Assembly (NCBI RefSeq): GCF_030817655.1
Contig: NZ_JAUSZM010000003.1
Location: 8,618,001-8,682,000 of the forward strand
Reading direction: 5' to 3'
Length of the DNA stretch: 64,000 nucleotides
Origin: Streptomyces sp. V4I2
GTDB lineage: Bacteria > Actinomycetota > Actinomycetes > Streptomycetales > Streptomycetaceae
Shown: positions 27,480 through 35,048 of the stretch, one piece after another
Layout of the letters: each line of letters starts with the position of its first letter
Numbering within the stretch: the stretch's first letter is position 1
Translations under genes and position numbers: made by a program
Notes under the pieces: generated by a model
What the model was told of the DNA's origin: nothing
The model's database searches: none
Seen by the model: only the letters and a program-made list of their open reading frames with translations

Positions 27480-28228
27480 CGCAGGTGCTGGACTACGACA
27501 AGGAGGCCGACGCCTACGACGCCACCCGCGGCGGCGAGCCCAGAGCCGCCGCGGCCGCCGACGCCGTCCTCGGCCTGGTCCCCGCCGCCGCCCGCCGCCT
27601 CCTGGACGTCGCCTGCGGCACGGGGATCGTGACCCGGCGCCTGGCGGCGGCCCGGCCCGCTCTGCGGGTGACGGGCGCGGACCTGACGTACGGGATGGCC
27701 CGGATGGCGGCGGGACGGCTGCCCGGGGCGATCGTCCTCGCGGACAGCCGTCGGCTGCCGTTTCCCGACGGGACGTTCGACGCCGTCACCAGTGTGTGGC
27801 TGCTGCATCTCCTCGACGGCCCCGGCGATGTCCGGGCGGTCGTCGCCGAGTGCGCCCGCGTACTGCGGCCCGGCGGCGTGTACGTCACCACCGTCGACAA
27901 GGCCGCCGCACACGACGTGGGCAGCGACATCGACGCGGTCCTCGCGCCGCGCCCGCGCCGGCCGGCCCAGGACGCCACCGCGACCGTCACATCGTATGCA
28001 GTCGACTGCGGACTGGATTCGGTCGGCCGGGCCCGCTTCCCCGGTGTCGGTCAGGGCCGCAGCCCGCGCAGTACAGTCGCGGACCTGCGGCGCGGCTGGT
28101 TCACGCGCGTGCCCCCGGGCGATCCGCTCGCCGAACGGTTCGCCGCGCGGCTTCAGGCGCTGCCCGACCAGGACCGGCGGCGCCCGGACCCCGTGTTCAC
28201 GGTGCTGGCGTTCCGGAAGGCCGACTGA
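27476..28228 (+). CDS. Class I SAM-dependent methyltransferase
   Basis: 250 residues from GTG 27476, overlapping the dehydratase stop. SAM motif I is LLDVACGTGIVTRRLA, motif II VTGADLTYGMARMA, followed by LADSRRLPFPDGTFDAVTSV and the post-motif LRPGGVYVTTVDK. It resembles UbiE-like enzymes but the substrate is unknown. A motif-family patch at 27994 (TCG TAT GCA GTC GAC TGC GGA CTG GAT TCG) stands out from otherwise G/C-ending codons. The 3' end overlaps the convergent gene by 32 bases. Confidence 0.88.
   Translation: MTQVLDYDKEADAYDATRGGEPRAAAAADAVLGLVPAAARRLLDVACGTGIVTRRLAAARPALRVTGADLTYGMARMAAGRLPGAIVLADSRRLPFPDGTFDAVTSVWLLHLLDGPGDVRAVVAECARVLRPGGVYVTTVDKAAAHDVGSDIDAVLAPRPRRPAQDATATVTSYAVDCGLDSVGRARFPGVGQGRSPRSTVADLRRGWFTRVPPGDPLAERFAARLQALPDQDRRRPDPVFTVLAFRKAD
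27994..28009 (+). repeat. Dispersed motif copy GTATGCAGTCGACTGC
   Basis: Lies in frame inside the methyltransferase and encodes YAVDC. It shares the first 13 bases with the 21834 copy. Confidence 0.75.
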
Positions 28229-28673
28229 AGTCCATGGACCAGTTGGTCACCCAGATGGCCCCGCCGTCCAGCGAGAAGGCCTGCTCCCAGCGGGCCGTGG
28301 TGGCGGAGATCCCGGACCACACGAACCGCACCCGCACGTCCTTCCCCTCGTGCGTGTCGTCGCCGTGGAACTCGCCACGGCCGCCCTCGAAGCGGCCGGT
28401 CACCGGCGGGAACAGCTTTCCGCTGCGGCTGGAGGACCAGTTCAGCGACCAGTGTTCGCTCGCCCGGTCGAAGAGCCGCAGCGTCAGCCCCTTCGACCCC
28501 AGGTGCGGCATGTCGATCTCGTCGATGTTCGCGGCCCCGTCGAACAGGCTCCAGCAGCGGCTCGTCGCCCCGAACTCCTCCCAACTGCTGTCCGGGTCGA
28601 GGAAGTCGGTGCGGCGGCGGTGGTGGACCTCCCACTCGCCGTGGAGGAAGTCGAAGTCGTGCGGGCTGCTCAT
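28197..28673 (-). CDS. DUF1579-like hypothetical protein
   Basis: 158 residues from ATG 28673, overlapping the upstream stop as TGATG. The sequence DFDFLHGEWEVHHRRR, WSLFDGAANIDEIDMP, RLFDRASEHWSLNWSSSRSG and GRFEGGRGEF resembles small beta-barrel, lipocalin-like proteins of the DUF1579 kind. No catalytic residues can be named. It forms a two-gene operon with the gene at 28673-29149, opposite a WYL-domain regulator across a perfect palindrome, and is probably under that regulator's control. It overlaps the convergent methyltransferase gene by 32 bases. Confidence 0.75.
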   Translation of the reverse strand: MSSPHDFDFLHGEWEVHHRRRTDFLDPDSSWEEFGATSRCWSLFDGAANIDEIDMPHLGSKGLTLRLFDRASEHWSLNWSSSRSGKLFPPVTGRFEGGRGEFHGDDTHEGKDVRVRFVWSGISATTARWEQAFSLDGGAIWVTNWSMDFSRPSGTPAP

Positions 28674-29149
28674 CAGCGGTCTCCAGTGGTTCCGGCGGGC
28701 AGGGAATCGGTCAAGTAGGCGCCCAGATCCGGGACTTCGGGGGTCAGCAGGTGCCGTACCCAGGCGTCCCGTTCGTGCAGGATCGGCGGCAGCTCCCAGA
28801 CACAGCCGATCCACGGCAGGTCCGGCGTGACGAAGTGCGTGGGGTCGCTGTCCGGGCAGCCGAGGACGGGCTGACCCGCCGCGGCGCCCCGGAAGTGCAG
28901 GACGTTGTCCCACGCCCAGCTGTACGCGTTCAGATAGGCACCGTCGTCACCGCCCCGGTGCAGGACGACGAAGGTCGCCGGCGGCGTCCCGTCCGGCTTC
29001 GGCAGCAGTTCCGGCAGGATCTCGTACGCCGCCTTCGCCACGTCGGGTGCGATGCCCGCCGGGTCCGCGGTGACGTGGTAGCGCTTGATGTGCCGCCCCG
29101 CCACCTCGATCGGCGGTGGCACGGTCAGCAGTTTCTCCGTGAAAGCCAT
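28673..29149 (-). CDS. Hypothetical protein in regulator-linked operon
   Basis: 158 residues from ATG 29149. I do not recognise a domain. Features are a segment ATFVVLHRGGDDGAYLNAYS, WDNVLHFRGAAAG, a Trp/Pro-rich WIGCVWELPPILHERDAWV, and a short acidic C-terminus. Similar proteins in actinobacteria are annotated only as hypothetical and often sit next to a YafY/WYL regulator, as here. Translation of the downstream gene is coupled by TGATG. The start lies 18 bases from the palindrome at 29167-29197. Confidence 0.75.
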   Translation of the reverse strand: MAFTEKLLTVPPPIEVAGRHIKRYHVTADPAGIAPDVAKAAYEILPELLPKPDGTPPATFVVLHRGGDDGAYLNAYSWAWDNVLHFRGAAAGQPVLGCPDSDPTHFVTPDLPWIGCVWELPPILHERDAWVRHLLTPEVPDLGAYLTDSLPAGTTGDR

Positions 29150-29166
29150 GCCGCGACGCTAGGCCG

Positions 29167-29197
29167 ACTTCACTGACATCCTCTGTCAGTGAAGTCG
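29167..29197. promoter_or_regulatory. Perfect palindromic operator GACTTCACTGACA-N5-TGTCAGTGAAGTC
   Basis: Thirteen-base perfect arms (29167-29179 and 29185-29197) around TCCTC. The right arm covers the GTG start of the WYL regulator and the left arm sits just upstream of the divergent operon, so bound regulator would block both units. Overlap with the start codon also implies a leaderless regulator mRNA. Confidence 0.85.
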
Positions 29198-30145
29198 AGC
29201 CGACTGGTGTCCATCCTCCTGTTGCTCCAGACCCGCGGGCGGATGACCGCCGCCCAGCTCGCCGGGGAACTGGAGGTCTCCGTCCGCACCGTCTACCGGG
29301 ACGTCGAAGCCCTCAGTGCGGCCGGCATCCCGCTGTACGGCGACGCGGGCCACGCCGGCGGCTACGGCCTCCTCGACGGCTTCCGCACCCGCCTCACCGG
29401 CCTCACGACGGGGGAGGCGCAGGCCCTGTTCCTCTCCGGAGCCCCCGGTCCCGCCGCCGACCTCGGGCTCGGTTCCGTCCTGGCCGCCGCCCAGCTCAAG
29501 GTCCGCGCGGCCCTGCCGCCGGAACTGCGCGCCCACGCCGACCGGATCAGCGGCCGCTTCCACCTCGACGCGCCCGGCTGGTACGCGGACGAGGACGAGA
29601 CGCCGTACCTGTCCGCAGTCGCCGACGCGGTCTGGAACAACCGTATCCTGCATATTGCATACCATCGTTGGCGTACACCCACCGACGTGGAGCGCCGCCT
29701 CGAACCGTACGGCCTGGTCCTCAAAGCAGGCCGCTGGTACGTCGTCGCCGGCCCCGGCCCCCGCACCTTCCGCGTCGACCAGATCCTCCGGCTCACCACC
29801 ACCGACCAGGAGTTCGTCCGCCCCGACGACTTCGACCTGACCGCGTACTGGACGACGTACCAGCGCGACTTCCATGCCCGGCTCCGGCAGGGCGAGGCGG
29901 TGGTGCGTCTGGCGCCGGGCGTACGGCTCGCCGGGCAGCCGGAGACCGGTGGGTGTACGGACGACGACGGCTGGACCGTGGCCACGGTCCCCATCGAGTC
30001 CCTCGACCACGCCCACGCCGAGTTCCTGCGCCTGGGCACCGGCATCGAGGTGCTCGAACCGCCCGAGCTGCGCGCGAAGCTGGCCCGGACGGTCGCCGAA
30101 TTGGCCGAAAGATACGGCAACGCCGGTGCGCGCGGCGGCGACTGA
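29189..30145 (+). CDS. YafY-type WYL-domain transcriptional regulator
   Basis: 318 residues from GTG 29189. N-terminal DeoR-like helix-turn-helix (LVSILLLLQTRGRMTAAQLA, then LEVSVRTVYRDVEALSAAG), a linker, and a WYL domain (EPYGLVLKAGRWYVVA, RTFRVDQILRLTTTDQ), followed by the WCX extension. WYL regulators sense ligands or DNA. The start lies inside a perfect palindrome that is surely its own operator. In the first WYL strand the usual basic residues are replaced by ILHIAYHRW, written with the dispersed motif (CAT ATT GCA TAC CAT). Confidence 0.92.
   Translation: MKSSRLVSILLLLQTRGRMTAAQLAGELEVSVRTVYRDVEALSAAGIPLYGDAGHAGGYGLLDGFRTRLTGLTTGEAQALFLSGAPGPAADLGLGSVLAAAQLKVRAALPPELRAHADRISGRFHLDAPGWYADEDETPYLSAVADAVWNNRILHIAYHRWRTPTDVERRLEPYGLVLKAGRWYVVAGPGPRTFRVDQILRLTTTDQEFVRPDDFDLTAYWTTYQRDFHARLRQGEAVVRLAPGVRLAGQPETGGCTDDDGWTVATVPIESLDHAHAEFLRLGTGIEVLEPPELRAKLARTVAELAERYGNAGARGGD
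29649..29662 (-). repeat. Dispersed motif copy, GTATGCAATATGCAG
   Basis: TGCATAC at 29656-29662 preceded by CTGCATAT, so read on the minus strand it is GTATGCAATATGCAG. In frame within the WYL gene. Confidence 0.7.
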
Positions 30146-30186
30146 GGAGGAACGGAACCCGCCCGTCCTCCCAGGAGGTTCGCACC

Positions 30187-32085
30187 GTGCAGAACCCGCA
30201 CCCGCACCCGCAGCCGTCCCCGCGCAGGCACCGCAGACGTCGAGCGCTCCTCTCGGCGGCCACCGCCGTCGCGGCCCTCGTCGGCGCCGGCCTCACCACG
30301 GCACTCGGCACCGACACCGCCGAGGCCGCCACCGCCCGCCAGGTCGAGAAGCTCGACCGCGGTGTCGTCAGCGTGCACACCGACAGCGGCAACCTGGTCA
30401 GCTGGCGCTGGCTCGGCACCGACCCGAGCGACGTGTCCTTCAACGTCTACCGGGCCGGCACCAAGGTCAACTCCGCCCCGGTCACCGGCTCCACGAACTA
30501 CTTCCACTCCGGCGCGCCCGCCCAGGCCGACTACACGGTCCGGGCGATCGTCGGCGGTGTGGAGCAGGCCGACTCCGTCCATGCCGTCCAACTCCGCACC
30601 GGCTACAAGGACGTGCCCATCACCCCGCCCGCCGGCGGCACCACCCCCGACGGCGTCGCCTACACCTACGAGGCCAACGACGCCTCCACCGCCGACCTCG
30701 ACGGCGACGGCGCCCTCGACTTCGTCCTCAAGTGGAACCCGACCAACGCCAAGGACAACTCCCAGTCCGGCTACACCGGCAACACGTTCATCGACGGCGT
30801 CAAGCTCGACGGCACCCGCCTGTGGCGCATCGACCTGGGCCGCAACATCCGTTCCGGCGCCCACTACACGCAGTTCCAGGCGTACGACTACGACGGCGAC
30901 GGCAAGGCCGAGCTCGCCATGAAGACCGCCGACGGCACGAAGGACGGCACCGGCGCGGTCATCGGCAGCTCCTCGGCCGACCACCGCAACTCCAGCGGCT
31001 ACGTGCTGTCCGGCCCCGAGTACCTGACCATGTTCAACGGCCAGACCGGCAAGGCGATGCAGACCGTCGACTACGTGCCGGCCCGCGGCACGGTCTCCTC
31101 CTGGGGCGACTCGTACGGTAACCGCGTCGACCGCTTCCTCGCCGGCACGGCGTACCTGGACGGCTCGCGCCCGTCCCTGATCATGGCGCGCGGCTACTAC
31201 ACGCGCACGGTCATCGCCGCCTGGGACTGGCGAGGCGGCGCCTTCACCCGCCGTTGGACCTTCGACACGAACTCCTCCACCAACAGCGGCAAGGGCTACG
31301 ACGGCCAGGGCAACCACAGCCTGTCGATCGCGGACGTCGACGCCGACGGCAAGGACGAGATCGTGTACGGCGCGATGACGGTGGACGACAACGGCGGCGG
31401 GCTGTGGACGACCAAACTCGGCCATGGCGACGCCGGCCACGTCGGCGACCTCAACCCCTCCCGGGCGGGCCTGGAGTACTTCAAGGTCTCCGAGAGCACC
31501 AGCCAGCCCGGCTCCTGGATGGCCGACGCACGCACCGGCTCCCTCCTCTGGCAGACGGCCTCCGGCGCCGACAACGGCCGCGGAGTCGCCGCCGACGTCT
31601 ACGCCGGCAGCGCGGGCGCGGAGGCCTGGTCCGCCTCCGACACCACGCTGCGCTCGGCGACCGGCGCCTCGCTCGGCCGCGAGCCCTCCAGCATCAACTT
31701 CCTGAGCTGGTGGGACGGCGACCCGGTCCGCGAACTCCTCGACGGCACCCGCATCGACAAGTACGGCACCGCCGGCGACACCCGCCTGCTGACCGGATCC
31801 GGCGTCCACTCCAACAACGGCACCAAGTCCACGCCGTCCCTGTCCGGTGACATCCTCGGCGACTGGCGCGAGGAGGTCGTCTGGCCGACGTCGGACAACA
31901 CGGCCCTGCGCGTCTACTCGACCCCGATCGAGACCAGCACCAAGATCACGACCTTGCTGCACGACACGGTGTACCGCACGGCACTGGCCTGGCAGAATAC
32001 TGCATACAATCAGCCGCCGCATCCGAGCTTCTTCATCGGCAACGGTATGGCGACGGCACCGAGGCCGACGGTCTACACCCCGTGA
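30187..32085 (+). CDS. Rhamnogalacturonan lyase, family PL11
   Basis: 632 residues from GTG 30187, with AGGAGG eight bases upstream. A long twin-basic signal peptide (RRHRRRRALLSAATAVAALV, cleavage near AEAATA) precedes an eight-bladed propeller with calcium-type repeats: STADLDGDGALDFVLKWNP, AYDYDGDGKAELAMKTADG, IADVDADGKDEIVYGAM. The C-terminal block AWQNTAYNQPPHPSFFIG is a family hallmark. PL11 enzymes cleave the rhamnose-galacturonate backbone of pectin by beta-elimination. There is no CBM. It follows the WYL regulator by 41 bases and opens the polysaccharide island. Confidence 0.93.
   Translation: MQNPHPHPQPSPRRHRRRRALLSAATAVAALVGAGLTTALGTDTAEAATARQVEKLDRGVVSVHTDSGNLVSWRWLGTDPSDVSFNVYRAGTKVNSAPVTGSTNYFHSGAPAQADYTVRAIVGGVEQADSVHAVQLRTGYKDVPITPPAGGTTPDGVAYTYEANDASTADLDGDGALDFVLKWNPTNAKDNSQSGYTGNTFIDGVKLDGTRLWRIDLGRNIRSGAHYTQFQAYDYDGDGKAELAMKTADGTKDGTGAVIGSSSADHRNSSGYVLSGPEYLTMFNGQTGKAMQTVDYVPARGTVSSWGDSYGNRVDRFLAGTAYLDGSRPSLIMARGYYTRTVIAAWDWRGGAFTRRWTFDTNSSTNSGKGYDGQGNHSLSIADVDADGKDEIVYGAMTVDDNGGGLWTTKLGHGDAGHVGDLNPSRAGLEYFKVSESTSQPGSWMADARTGSLLWQTASGADNGRGVAADVYAGSAGAEAWSASDTTLRSATGASLGREPSSINFLSWWDGDPVRELLDGTRIDKYGTAGDTRLLTGSGVHSNNGTKSTPSLSGDILGDWREEVVWPTSDNTALRVYSTPIETSTKITTLLHDTVYRTALAWQNTAYNQPPHPSFFIGNGMATAPRPTVYTP
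31996..32010 (-). repeat. Dispersed motif copy AATACTGCATACAAT
   Basis: Encodes NTAYN of the conserved PL11 C-terminus using AAT ACT GCA TAC AAT, five codons of which four end in A or T, in a gene that otherwise uses C/G-ending codons. Confidence 0.75.
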
Positions 32086-32090
32086 ACGAC

Positions 32091-32126
32091 GGTGGGTGCG
32101 TGCCCCCTCGGGAACACGCACCCACC
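32091..32126. terminator. Bidirectional terminator between PL11 and GH74 genes
   Basis: Perfect 12-base arms GGTGGGTGCGTG and CACGCACCCACC with a 12-base loop, five bases after the lyase stop and 21 before the GH74 stop on the other strand. Confidence 0.85.
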
Positions 32127-32147
32127 GCCCCTCGGTCCTCCCGCCCG

Positions 32148-34805
32148 TCAGCTCACCGTGCAGATCCGGTCACCCAGCTTGAAGGCCGCCGGTTTCGTGT
32201 TCGTGCCCGACCAGCTCCCGGTGAAGCCGAAGCCCACCGACGAGCCCGCCGCCACGGTGCCGTTCCAGCCCACGTTCTTCGCCGTCACCGCCGAACCCGA
32301 CTGCGCGTACTCGGCGTTCCACGCCTGTGTGACCTTCTGCCCGTCCGGGAACGTCCAGCCGAGTGACCAGCCGTTCCAGGCGGTCGATCCGGTGTTGGTC
32401 AGCTGGACGTCGGCCTGGAAGCCGTCCGACCACTGGTTGGTGACCTTGTACGTCACCGTGCAGGCGCTGGTCGGACTCGGGTCGGGACCCGGTCCCGGAT
32501 CCGTTCCGCCACCGGTGTCGGAACTGTCGCCGTAGATGACGCCGCGACCGTTCGTGGCCACGTACACGCGGCCGTACACCCGCGGGTCACCGGTGATCGT
32601 CTCCCCCGTCCAACCCCACTGGTGGGCATCGTCGTTGACACGGGTCCAGGTCTCGCCCTTGTCGGTGGAACGGAAGATGCCGCGTACGCCGCCGATCTTC
32701 GCGCTGGTGAAGAGCGTCTGGTACGACGCCCCCGTCGCCGCCTTGCCGAAGCCGATCGTGTCGGCCTGCTCGACGCCCGAGAGCTTGGCGAAGGTCGCGC
32801 CGCCGTCCGTGGAGTGCCACAGCCCGTACGCGCCGTCACTCGCACCGCCCGCCAGCCACACGTCGCCCTTCGTGCCGGGCAGCGCCTTGAAACGCACGCT
32901 GCCCCCGGCGGGCAGACCGGTGGCCGAGGACGCGGTGAAGGTCGCGCCGCCATCCGAACTGACGTAGAACTTCCCGGACTTGAAGCCGTAGAAGGTCTTC
33001 GGGTCGACCCGGTCCGACTCGACGATCGCGCCCGCCGGGATACCGCTGGACGCGGCCCAGGACGTACCGAAGCCCGTCGCGTAATGCACCCCTGCGCCCG
33101 CCGGGCTCCACACGAAGCCGCTGCCGTCGGCCGCCGCCGCGACCGTCCCGCCGCCGCTCACACCCGAAGGATCGCTCCCCGCGAACCAGTTGGCGCCGTT
33201 GTCCGTCGAGAACGCGACGTGCGGACCGGAGTCGAGGTTGCCGACCCGGACCACCGTGTTCGGGTTGCTCTCGGCGAAGTCCAGACTCGTCGTGGAGGTG
33301 AAGTTGGGCGAGGTGAACATCATCGACGGGACCTTGGTCAGGTCCGTGTGCCGGAACCCGCCGACGTCACCGAGGGCGCTCAGCAGCGGGGCCCCCGAGG
33401 GCGGCGACGCGAGGTCGAGGACCGCCGTCTCCTCCAGACCCTGCACCATCGGCCTGATGGTGAACTGGCTTCCGCTGTCCCAGTCGGTCAGGTTCTCCGT
33501 GCCGTAGACCGTCGCCCCCGTCCCGTACATCATCCGGTCGGAGTCGAACGGGTCGATCTCCAGCGACTCGGTCATCCAGCCGAGCTTCGGGGCCTGCTCG
33601 GGCGGCGAGGGGTTCGCGCCCCAGGTCAGCCACGGGGAGGACGACACGTCCATCGTGTAGCGGTTCGAACGGGTGGGATACGACGTGTAGTCCCACGCCT
33701 TCGTCCAGGTCCCGCCGCTGTCCGTGGAACGGAAGATCTGGGTGTCCGGCCACCAGGAACTGTATGCGGTGGCCATGACGGTGCCGGGCTTCTGCCGGTC
33801 CACCGTCAGCCCGCTGAAGCCGTAGTAGGTGTCCGCCTCGGCGACCGGGCTGATGTCCGTCCAGGTGCCGGTCGCGGTCGCGTACCGCCACAGCCGGCCC
33901 TTGCCACCGTCGTAGGGACCGCCCTTGTCGCTGTATGCGATGTACAGATGGCCGTTTTCGGTATCCAGTACACCCTTGTGCGCGAGGTATCCCGTCGGCT
34001 GTTCGGCCAGCCGCGACCAGGTCACGCCCGCGTCCGTCGAGCGGTACACCGCGTTGTCCTTGTCGGCGACCCCGACGTAGATCGTCTTCGTCGCGCTCCC
34101 CGACGTACCCGTCGACTCGTCGAACGTGACCCAGGTGACGCCCTGGTTGTCGCTGGCGTAGCCGCTGGTGTCGGTCGGATCCTGCGCGTAGTTGCCGACG
34201 TTGGGGAAGTCCGCCACCTGCGACCAGGTGACACCGGAGTCCGCCGACCGCCACAGGCCCTTGCCGCTCGGCGCGCCCAGATACAGCACGCTGTTCCTGT
34301 TCGGGTCGACGGCCAGCCGCTCACCCATGCCCCGGCCGGGCATGTTGCCGCCCAGCTTGAAGGGCAGATCGGTCCTCTGCCAGCTGGCACCCCGGTCGGA
34401 GGACCGGAGCACGGCCCCGTTTCCCGGATCCCAGCTGTTCGTGTACGTGCCGACGGCCGCGTACACCTTGTCGGGGTCCACGGAGTCCGAGGCCAGACTG
34501 GCCACGCCCGTGTGCCCCCAGTCCTCCCAGCCGACCGAGTCCAGCAGGGGCGTCCAGGTCTTCGTCGACTCCTGCCAGCGGTAGGCACCACCGATGTCGG
34601 TGCGGGCGTAGGCGAGGTCCTTCTCGGTCCGGTTGAAGACGATGCCGGGGACGAAGCCGCCGCCGTCGATGCGCGCGTTCTTCCAGGTGTAGGTGTCGGC
34701 GGCGATCGCCGGCTGCGTGGGGTCGGCGGCGAGTGCGGGCGGGGTGCCCGCGAGCAGGCCGGCCGCCAGTGCCAGCACGGTCGTGAGGATGCGGGTTCTT
34801 CGCAC
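32148..34805 (-). CDS. GH74 xyloglucanase with C-terminal CBM2
   Basis: 885 residues from GTG 34805. Signal peptide (RILTTVLALAAGLLAGTPPA). The catalytic part (about 35-750) is a double beta-propeller with sialidase-like repeats (RSADSGVTWSQVA, RSTDAGVTWSRLA, RSTDSGGTWTKAW, RSTDKGETWTRV) and the catalytic Asp in ARTDIGGAYRW. A Pro/Gly/Asp linker precedes a CBM2 of about 100 residues (CTVTYKVTNQWSDGFQADVQ to RICTVS). It hydrolyses xyloglucan outside the cell. No CebR-type box is visible just upstream, so control may differ from that of the cellulases. Confidence 0.95.
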   Translation of the reverse strand: MRRTRILTTVLALAAGLLAGTPPALAADPTQPAIAADTYTWKNARIDGGGFVPGIVFNRTEKDLAYARTDIGGAYRWQESTKTWTPLLDSVGWEDWGHTGVASLASDSVDPDKVYAAVGTYTNSWDPGNGAVLRSSDRGASWQRTDLPFKLGGNMPGRGMGERLAVDPNRNSVLYLGAPSGKGLWRSADSGVTWSQVADFPNVGNYAQDPTDTSGYASDNQGVTWVTFDESTGTSGSATKTIYVGVADKDNAVYRSTDAGVTWSRLAEQPTGYLAHKGVLDTENGHLYIAYSDKGGPYDGGKGRLWRYATATGTWTDISPVAEADTYYGFSGLTVDRQKPGTVMATAYSSWWPDTQIFRSTDSGGTWTKAWDYTSYPTRSNRYTMDVSSSPWLTWGANPSPPEQAPKLGWMTESLEIDPFDSDRMMYGTGATVYGTENLTDWDSGSQFTIRPMVQGLEETAVLDLASPPSGAPLLSALGDVGGFRHTDLTKVPSMMFTSPNFTSTTSLDFAESNPNTVVRVGNLDSGPHVAFSTDNGANWFAGSDPSGVSGGGTVAAAADGSGFVWSPAGAGVHYATGFGTSWAASSGIPAGAIVESDRVDPKTFYGFKSGKFYVSSDGGATFTASSATGLPAGGSVRFKALPGTKGDVWLAGGASDGAYGLWHSTDGGATFAKLSGVEQADTIGFGKAATGASYQTLFTSAKIGGVRGIFRSTDKGETWTRVNDDAHQWGWTGETITGDPRVYGRVYVATNGRGVIYGDSSDTGGGTDPGPGPDPSPTSACTVTYKVTNQWSDGFQADVQLTNTGSTAWNGWSLGWTFPDGQKVTQAWNAEYAQSGSAVTAKNVGWNGTVAAGSSVGFGFTGSWSGTNTKPAAFKLGDRICTVS

Positions 34806-34844
34806 GGTGGGGGACCTTCCTTTCAGGAGGGGAGCGTGCGAGAA

Positions 34845-34879
34845 CCGGGCGGCCCCCAGTGCGGGTGGGGGCCGCCCGG
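34845..34879 (-). terminator. Terminator of the GH48 gene
   Basis: Perfect 14-base arms CCGGGCGGCCCCCA and TGGGGGCCGCCCGG with a 7-base loop, about 170 bases after the GH48 stop and just upstream of the GH74 start. The remaining 34880-35048 shows no gene. Confidence 0.75.
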
Positions 34880-35048
34880 CCGGATGGCCTCGTCGTCAGG
34901 TGACGAGACCGCGTACGCGGAGCTTCAGGCGCCCCGGAGCGGCGCGGTGCCACCCCGCGCCCTGTAGGGGGGCCCGGGGAACTGCGCGACCAGCCACACA
35001 CGGCCCGCAGCCTTCGTACCGCCCGACCCGCGAAGCGCCCGGCGGGGA

